This document shows positions 59,196 through 64,000 of a stretch of DNA of 64,000 bases, piece by piece (position 1 is the stretch's first letter; the number at the start of each line of letters is the position of its first letter). The notes below the pieces were generated by a model, which was not told the DNA's origin, did not search any database, and was given only the letters and a program-made list of their open reading frames with translations. Both the position numbers and the translations under genes were made by a program. Origin of the DNA: Halolamina pelagica (GTDB taxonomy: Archaea > Halobacteriota > Halobacteria > Halobacteriales > Haloferacaceae); contig NZ_FOXI01000003.1 in NCBI RefSeq assembly GCF_900115675.1, forward strand, positions 1-64,000, given 5' to 3'.

Positions 59196-60191
59196 TCAGG
59201 CAAGCGGCGTCCGCTCGACCACGGTCCCGTCGTAGTTCGGGTACTGTTCGACGATCTCGCCGTCGTTGACGTCGCCGTCCTCGATCATCTCCTCCAGCAG
59301 CCACCACGCCACCTCGACGTGGTCGGACTTCACCGTGTAGTACTCCTCGGGCACGCCGAGTTCCTCGAAGCGCGCCGGGTCGGCGTAGCTCTTGCCGTAC
59401 ACCAGCGTCCCGTCGTCGGTCACGTCGTCGAACTCCCGGCGGACGTTCCGGGCCATGCGCTTCAGCCGCCGACGGTGCTGGGCGGCGTCTTTGAACACCG
59501 AGGTGCAGAAGTACACCTTCTCGTGGTCGCCCATCACGTCGAGGATGTCGCCGCGGCTGTCCTCGACGGCGCTCATGTGCCCTTCCTTGCGTTCGAAGCC
59601 CTCCTCCTGCATCCGGCGGTAGTTGCCGTCGGACATCTCGAACTCGTTGATGTTGCAGAAGTCGGCGGCGCCCTCGTCGATGAACTCCATGAACTCCGGT
59701 TCGGGCCGGATGCCGGGGATCTCGAACGCCGGGGTCAGCCCCTCCTCGCGGGCGATGTAGAGGATCTCCTCCCACTCGGTGCCGTGCATGTCGCCCCAGA
59801 GTTCCAGCGGCGGGTGGAAGCGGATCTCGTCCAGTCCGGCCTCCGCGAGCCGGCGCATGTTCTCCCGGCCGCCGGTGATGCCGGTGTAGAGGTGGATGTG
59901 GTGGTCCTCGCCGAACTCGTCCTTCAGCAGTTCGATGTAGTGGCAGGTGCGTTCGAGCACCTCCTGGGGCTCGCCCCCGGTGATGGAGGAGCCCAGCGCG
60001 TCCATCTTCTTCGCCTCCGCGATCACGTCCTCGTCGCTCTCGACGGGCCGCTCGTTGGCGTACACCTGCTCGACGTTCTTCCGGTTCTCGCCGAGGGGAC
60101 AGTAGAAACAGTCCCGCTGGTCACAGTAGCCGTAGACGAACATCACCATCTTGCCGCCCTTGGCGCACTGTTCACAGCCCTTCGAGATCAT
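59196..60191 (-). CDS. Radical SAM protein (COG2108-like)
   Basis: 331 residues. Cluster motif YCDQRDCFYC, spaced C-x4-C-x2-C, in the expected position after a beta strand (MVMFVYGY). A second N-terminal pair CEQCAKGGK precedes it. ALGSSITGGEP is the GGE SAM-binding motif. Function unknown; archaeal relatives resemble pyruvate formate-lyase activases. No obvious partner gene is adjacent. Confidence 0.88.
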   Translation of the reverse strand: MISKGCEQCAKGGKMVMFVYGYCDQRDCFYCPLGENRKNVEQVYANERPVESDEDVIAEAKKMDALGSSITGGEPQEVLERTCHYIELLKDEFGEDHHIHLYTGITGGRENMRRLAEAGLDEIRFHPPLELWGDMHGTEWEEILYIAREEGLTPAFEIPGIRPEPEFMEFIDEGAADFCNINEFEMSDGNYRRMQEEGFERKEGHMSAVEDSRGDILDVMGDHEKVYFCTSVFKDAAQHRRRLKRMARNVRREFDDVTDDGTLVYGKSYADPARFEELGVPEEYYTVKSDHVEVAWWLLEEMIEDGDVNDGEIVEQYPNYDGTVVERTPLA

Positions 60192-60283
60192 CAGTTACCA
60201 GTGCTACCCAGCCGAGCCCCAAAAACCGCACGATACGGCCGTGTGCCGCCGTCTCACGGACTCACGCCGACGCCGGCGCAGCC

Positions 60284-61129
60284 TCACGACTCGGCGCGGA
60301 ACCGGACCTCGATCCCGTCCGGGCCCGTGACGGCGACGGCGCCGTCGACGGTGGTCGACCCGTACTGGCTCGCCTCGAGTCGGTCCCGGAGCGCGTCGAA
60401 CGCGTCGGCGTCCGGGAGCACGACCTCGAACCAGGCGAGCCCGGTCCCCGACGCCGGCTCGGAGCGGCGGTGCCACGTGTTCGCACCGAGGTGGTGGTGG
60501 TAGCCGCCGGCGGAGACGAACCGCGCGTCCCGCATCGTCGTCTGGCGCTCGAAGCCGACCGCGTCGACGTAGAACTCGGCGAACGCGTCGAGCGAACTCA
60601 CTTCGAGGTGGACGTGCCCCACGTCAGTGCCGTCCGGGAGCCCCGACGCTCCCCCGGCGGCGCGCGCCACGGCGTCGAGGTCGAGCGGGTCCGTCCCCAT
60701 CTCGACGCGCCCGTCGTCGGTGTGGGGCCACTCCGAACGCGGGAAGTCCCGGTAGACCTCGACGCCGTTGTCCTCCGGATCCGCGAGGTACAGCGCCTCG
60801 CTGACGCGGTGGTCCGAGGCGCCGTCCAACTGCCAGCGGTCCTGGATCCGCGCTAGCGCGTCGCCCAGCGCCGCGCGCGAGGGCACCCTGAAGGCGGTGT
60901 GGAACAGCCCGGCGCTCTGCGGGGGTCGAGGCGACACCTCGGCGGCCGCGTCGAGGACGAGCAGCGGCGCGTCCGCGACGCCGAGGACCGCCCGCGACGA
61001 CGACTCCGAGAGCGGCTCCAACCCCACGACGTCCCGGTAGAACGCGGTCATCTCCCCGAGGTCGTCGACCTGAAGCGCGGTTCGGCCGATACGTGTTGCC
61101 GCCGGGAGGCGGTCCGTGTCGGGTCCCAT
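60284..61129 (-). CDS. VOC-family protein, catechol 2,3-dioxygenase-like
   Basis: 281 residues, two VOC domains. IGRTALQVDDLGEMTAFYRDVVGL, VDAAAEVSP..., AGLFHTAFRVPSRAALGDAL, GVEVYRDFPRSEW in the first; GHVHLEVSSLDAFAEFYVDAVGFE and YHHHLGANTWHRRSEPA in the second. Putative metal ligands are His and Glu of these strands. It resembles CatE-like extradiol enzymes, but the substrate is unknown. Single gene. Confidence 0.88.
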   Translation of the reverse strand: MGPDTDRLPAATRIGRTALQVDDLGEMTAFYRDVVGLEPLSESSSRAVLGVADAPLLVLDAAAEVSPRPPQSAGLFHTAFRVPSRAALGDALARIQDRWQLDGASDHRVSEALYLADPEDNGVEVYRDFPRSEWPHTDDGRVEMGTDPLDLDAVARAAGGASGLPDGTDVGHVHLEVSSLDAFAEFYVDAVGFERQTTMRDARFVSAGGYHHHLGANTWHRRSEPASGTGLAWFEVVLPDADAFDALRDRLEASQYGSTTVDGAVAVTGPDGIEVRFRAES

Positions 61130-61216
61130 CGGTATCAGTTACTGCGACTGTTCGGCTCGGCGCCGTATATCGCTGCGGGAACAGGAGCCGACCGCCGCGG
61201 CCGGATGGTTCTCCCC

Positions 61217-61528
61217 TCAGCCCTTCAGCGCGTACCAGAGCATCGGCGCCGCGAACAGCATCGAGAACGATCCGGCGGACACCGCCACGAGCACCCTGCC
61301 GTCGCCGGCGTCGCCGAGCAGTAGCCAGAGCGCCGGTCCCATCGCCAGCACACCGAGCCCGAACAGCGCGACGGCGCCGCCGAACAGTAGCAAGGCGGCG
61401 GCCCCAAGCGGCGCCAGTAACCCGTAGGAGAGGAGGTGAAGTCAGCGGTTCGTCTCGGGCGTGACTGTCCACGAGAGCGATCCGAGGCTGTCGATGGAGG
61501 GCTGGTCGGGGACGGGGTCCCGGCACAT
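61217..61528 (-). pseudogene. Membrane-protein gene interrupted by an in-frame TGA
   Basis: ATG at 61528 opens a frame of 28 codons (ending SWTVTPETNR) that stops at TGA 61442-61444. The same frame then stays open for 74 codons to 61217, encoding two strong hydrophobic helices (HLLSYGLLAPLGAAALLLFG and a second helix) ending LWYALKG. A single TGG-to-TGA change would join both into a 103-residue two-span membrane protein. The downstream part has no ATG or GTG at its start. A pseudogene, assembly error or readthrough are the options. Confidence 0.65.
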
Positions 61529-61604
61529 AGATCAACATCGCTGGCAGCGGTCTTGAACGTTCACTTACCAAACGTTGATTGGCTGGCGCTCCGACGCCGC
61601 CCGT

Positions 61605-62900
61605 ATGGTCCCGCAGCCCTCCACCGACCGAGCGACGCCGGCGATGGGTCGGCGCCGGTTTCTCACCACTGGCCTCGCCGCCGCCAGCCTCGCCGGCGTC
61701 CCGGTCGTCGGCGCGCAGTCCGATCCGGAGCCACCGGGCGTGGTCCAGCGCCGGACGTACGAGAACCTCCGCGTCACCGGAACCGCCGAGGCTCACGGCG
61801 GGGGGCGGATTTTGGTCGGTCGGGAGTGGCCCCGCCCCGACCCGGACGATCCGGTCCGGATCGCGCTCGCCGACGCCGGCGGCGCGATTCGCCAGCGCGC
61901 AACGGTCACGCCCGAACTCCCGGAGGAGCCCCACGCTGCCCCGGATGTCGTCCGAACCGACGACGGCTACGCCGTCGCTGCCGGCCCGTGGCTGGCACGC
62001 CTCGATTCGGACCTCTCGCTGCGAACGACCGGGAAACACGCGGGAGACATCGGCGCCGCACGCGGGACGACACTCGTCTCGACCGACGACGGCTTCGTCG
62101 CCGGGTTCACCGAGTGGCTCCCGAACGCGTTCTGGACGTGGCTGGTCAGCTTTGACGCCGACGGGCAGTACCGCTGGCACCGGGAAGTCAACACCAACGG
62201 CTCACAGACACTCGATTTCCTCCTCCCGAACGGCGACGGCGCCGTCGTCGCCGGCGGGACGTTCCCGTGGCTGAGCGAGTTCGGCGCCGACGGTGCGTCC
62301 CGACAGATTGAGCTGCCGGACGACCTGCCTGATGGCGTGCTGACCGCCGGTATTCGGGACGGCGATGGGGTTATTCTCTGTAGCGGTACGGACGCCGCAC
62401 GACTCGACGCCGCGTACGAAATCGACTGGACACGGGAGTACGACGCGCTCGGGGACGAGTACGCGGAGGACATCATGCCGACCGACGACGGCGGGTTCCT
62501 GTTCCGGACGACGCTGGTCGATGAGGGTGACTTTACGCTCGCCAAGGCGGACGCCGAGGGCGAACTCCAGTGGCACCACTCCTATCGGGTCGAAACGGAG
62601 AACCCGGCGGAGATTCACACGCTGGCCGAGGTGTCCGCGGGCGAGTATCTGCTCGGCGGCGGCGCGAACCTCTCGGCCGACGGCTGGGCACTCGTGTTCT
62701 CCGACGCGCAGACGCCGACGCCGGCCTCGACTGCGACACGAACTTCGACGCCGACAGCAACGGAGCGGACTATTTCGACGCCGACTCCCACGCAGACGAC
62801 TGCGGCGTCAACGACGACCGGATCCGGATTCGGTACCGTCGCTGCCGTGGCGGCGCTGGCCGGGACGCTCGTGGCCGCGCTTCGGCGGGCCGATGACTGA
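61605..62900 (+). CDS. Tat-exported surface protein with CTERM-like tail
   Basis: 431 residues. Tat signal GRRRFLTTGLAAASLAG is preceded by ~15 residues, so the start could also be ATG 61644. The mature domain has repeated VSTDDGFVAG, TDDGGFLFRTT and DGDGVILC blades like a beta propeller. A Thr-rich linker (about 378-405) leads to GSGFGTVAAVAALAGTLVAALRRADD, a PGF-CTERM-like tail with S in place of P. Likely surface-attached. Function unknown. Confidence 0.85.
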   Translation: MVPQPSTDRATPAMGRRRFLTTGLAAASLAGVPVVGAQSDPEPPGVVQRRTYENLRVTGTAEAHGGGRILVGREWPRPDPDDPVRIALADAGGAIRQRATVTPELPEEPHAAPDVVRTDDGYAVAAGPWLARLDSDLSLRTTGKHAGDIGAARGTTLVSTDDGFVAGFTEWLPNAFWTWLVSFDADGQYRWHREVNTNGSQTLDFLLPNGDGAVVAGGTFPWLSEFGADGASRQIELPDDLPDGVLTAGIRDGDGVILCSGTDAARLDAAYEIDWTREYDALGDEYAEDIMPTDDGGFLFRTTLVDEGDFTLAKADAEGELQWHHSYRVETENPAEIHTLAEVSAGEYLLGGGANLSADGWALVFSDAQTPTPASTATRTSTPTATERTISTPTPTQTTAASTTTGSGFGTVAAVAALAGTLVAALRRADD

Positions 62901-62945
62901 TCGACCCCCGAAAACAGATATGCCCCCGCTGTCTACACACGACTA

Positions 62946-64000
62946 ATGCTGTTGGTCCTCGCAGTCGACCTCGACGACGACCTCGGTCGCAAGACCGGGA
63001 TCTCCACGCCCGTGCTGGGCCGGGAGAACGTCGAGGACGCCGCCACGCGGCTCGCGACCGCCGATCCCGAGGACTCCGACGTGAACGTGCTGTTCCAGGC
63101 GATCCACACCCGCGACCAGCTCGAACGCGAGGACGAGGAGGTCGCGGTCGCCGCCGTCACGGGCGTCGACGGCAGCGACGTGAAGGCCAACCGTGCCGTG
63201 GGTGAGGAGGTCGACACCGTGCTCGCGGCGCTCTCGACCGGCGAGAACGTGCGTGCGATCGTCATCACCGACGGCGCACAGGACGAGTCGGTCCTCCCGG
63301 TGATCCGCTCCCGCGTGCCCATCGACGGCCTGCGACGGGTCGTCGTCCGACAGGCCCAGGACTTGGAGTCGATCTACTACACGATCAAGCAGGTGCTGGG
63401 CGACAAGGAGACCCGCGGCACCCTGCTGGTCCCGCTCGGCGTCCTCCTGCTCGTCTACCCGATGGTGCTGATCGCCAACGCGTTCGACGTGGCGGGCGTC
63501 TCCGTGCTGGGTGTGCTCTCCGGCGCCCTCGGCCTCTACACGCTGTTCCGCGGGCTCGGGCTGGAGGAGGCCATCGACGACGCCGCGGAGGACGCCCGCC
63601 AACTGCTGTACGCCGGCCGGGTGACGCTGATCACCTACGTCGTCGCCGCCGCGCTGGTCGCCATCGGCGGCTGGCAGGGGTACCAGGCGGTGACCGCCGA
63701 CGCATCGAACCTGTCGCTGCCGACCCAGACCGCCGTCTTCGTCCACGCCGCGGTGAGCTGGGTCGCCGCGGCCGGGGTGACCTCCAGCCTCGGGCAGGTC
63801 ACCGACGAGTACCTCGACGGCGCGTTCCGCTGGCGCTACCTCAACGCCCCCTTCTACGTGCTCGCGATCAGCATCGTCCTCGACGCGGTCTCGGGCTTCT
63901 TCCTCCCCGGCGAGGGGGCGATGGCGATGACTGACCTCGCGCTCGCGCTGACGGCCGGGACGCTGCTCGGCGTGCTGAGTACGCTCACGTTCGCCATCGC
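62946..64000 (+). CDS. DUF373 family membrane protein (partial)
   Basis: At least 351 residues; the frame runs off the window. Residues 1-150 are a soluble domain with LVLAVDLDDDLGRKTGISTPVLGRENVEDAATRLA, typical of archaeal DUF373, followed by multiple hydrophobic segments (from ~157, LLVPLGVLLLVYPMVLIANAF). The family is archaeal and of unknown function. The start at ATG 62946 is 45 bp after the previous stop. Confidence 0.9.
   Translation, partial: MLLVLAVDLDDDLGRKTGISTPVLGRENVEDAATRLATADPEDSDVNVLFQAIHTRDQLEREDEEVAVAAVTGVDGSDVKANRAVGEEVDTVLAALSTGENVRAIVITDGAQDESVLPVIRSRVPIDGLRRVVVRQAQDLESIYYTIKQVLGDKETRGTLLVPLGVLLLVYPMVLIANAFDVAGVSVLGVLSGALGLYTLFRGLGLEEAIDDAAEDARQLLYAGRVTLITYVVAAALVAIGGWQGYQAVTADASNLSLPTQTAVFVHAAVSWVAAAGVTSSLGQVTDEYLDGAFRWRYLNAPFYVLAISIVLDAVSGFFLPGEGAMAMTDLALALTAGTLLGVLSTLTFAI

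Overview
This window is a stretch of haloarchaeal chromosome (class Halobacteria). The evidence is the high GC content, strongly acidic proteins, archaeal-type information-processing genes (TBP, TFB, two RFC small subunits, PriL, Cdc6, Hjc, aRF1, aIF1A, A-type ATPase subunit D), the 23S-5S-tRNA-Cys order at the left end, haloarchaeal surface-protein signals (PGF-CTERM-like tails, Tat signals) and many TATA boxes about 25 bp before a start codon, as expected for leaderless mRNAs. The genus cannot be fixed from the sequence alone. No insertion sequence, prophage, integrase or CRISPR array was seen; this is mostly core genome.

Layout. 0-0.6 kb: end of an rRNA operon (23S 3' end, 5S, tRNA-Cys). 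0.8-10.7 kb: stress and redox proteins, NAD-dependent DNA ligase, an MBL hydrolase, Rio2, a lipoate ligase-like protein, an erythromycin-esterase-like protein and endonuclease IV. 10.7-18.2 kb: a 660-residue protein resembling a degenerate CHAT (caspase-like) fold behind a six-codon leader ORF, a PGF-CTERM surface protein, a methyltransferase, NcsA and a two-HMA copper ATPase. 18.3-25.7 kb: TFB, UbaA, an MDR oxidoreductase, L15e, a sugar kinase, IlvE and riboflavin/FMN genes headed by an HTH-riboflavin kinase (RbkR type). 25.9-34 kb: ArgRS, aRF1, AtpD away from its operon, the Pno1-like/Rio1/aIF1A group and TyrRS. 34-46 kb: MscS channel, a DUF460 protein, RNase Z, a tandem DUF4382 lipoprotein, RfcC, Asd, Trm-G10, TBP, an SAH/MTA deaminase and a phosphate transporter. 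46-60 kb: AhcY, a 480-bp gene-free interval full of inverted repeats, Hjc, PriL, RfcA, SAMP2, a redoxin-GNAT fusion, a phosphohexomutase, small zinc-finger and histone-fold proteins, RpiA, Cdc6 and a radical SAM protein. 60-64 kb: a VOC protein, a membrane-protein gene broken by one in-frame stop, a Tat-exported protein and the start of a DUF373 membrane protein cut by the window end.

Functional links. SAMP2 (51.4 kb), its E1 UbaA (19.5 kb) and the thiolase NcsA (14.5 kb) are the parts of the haloarchaeal ubiquitin-like / tRNA 2-thiolation pathway. AhcY and the SAH/MTA deaminase give two routes for S-adenosylhomocysteine. RfcA, RfcC, PriL, Hjc, Cdc6 and LigA cover replication and recombination. 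TBP and TFB are the general transcription factors. RbkR and RibB form a flavin operon.

The items most worth a second look are the nested inverted-repeat interval at 47.7-48.1 kb, the CHAT-like protein without an obvious Cys and with a coupled mini-ORF, the nonsense-interrupted gene at 61.2-61.5 kb, the palindrome upstream of rbkR, and the TTTAAA box shared by tbp and trmG10.
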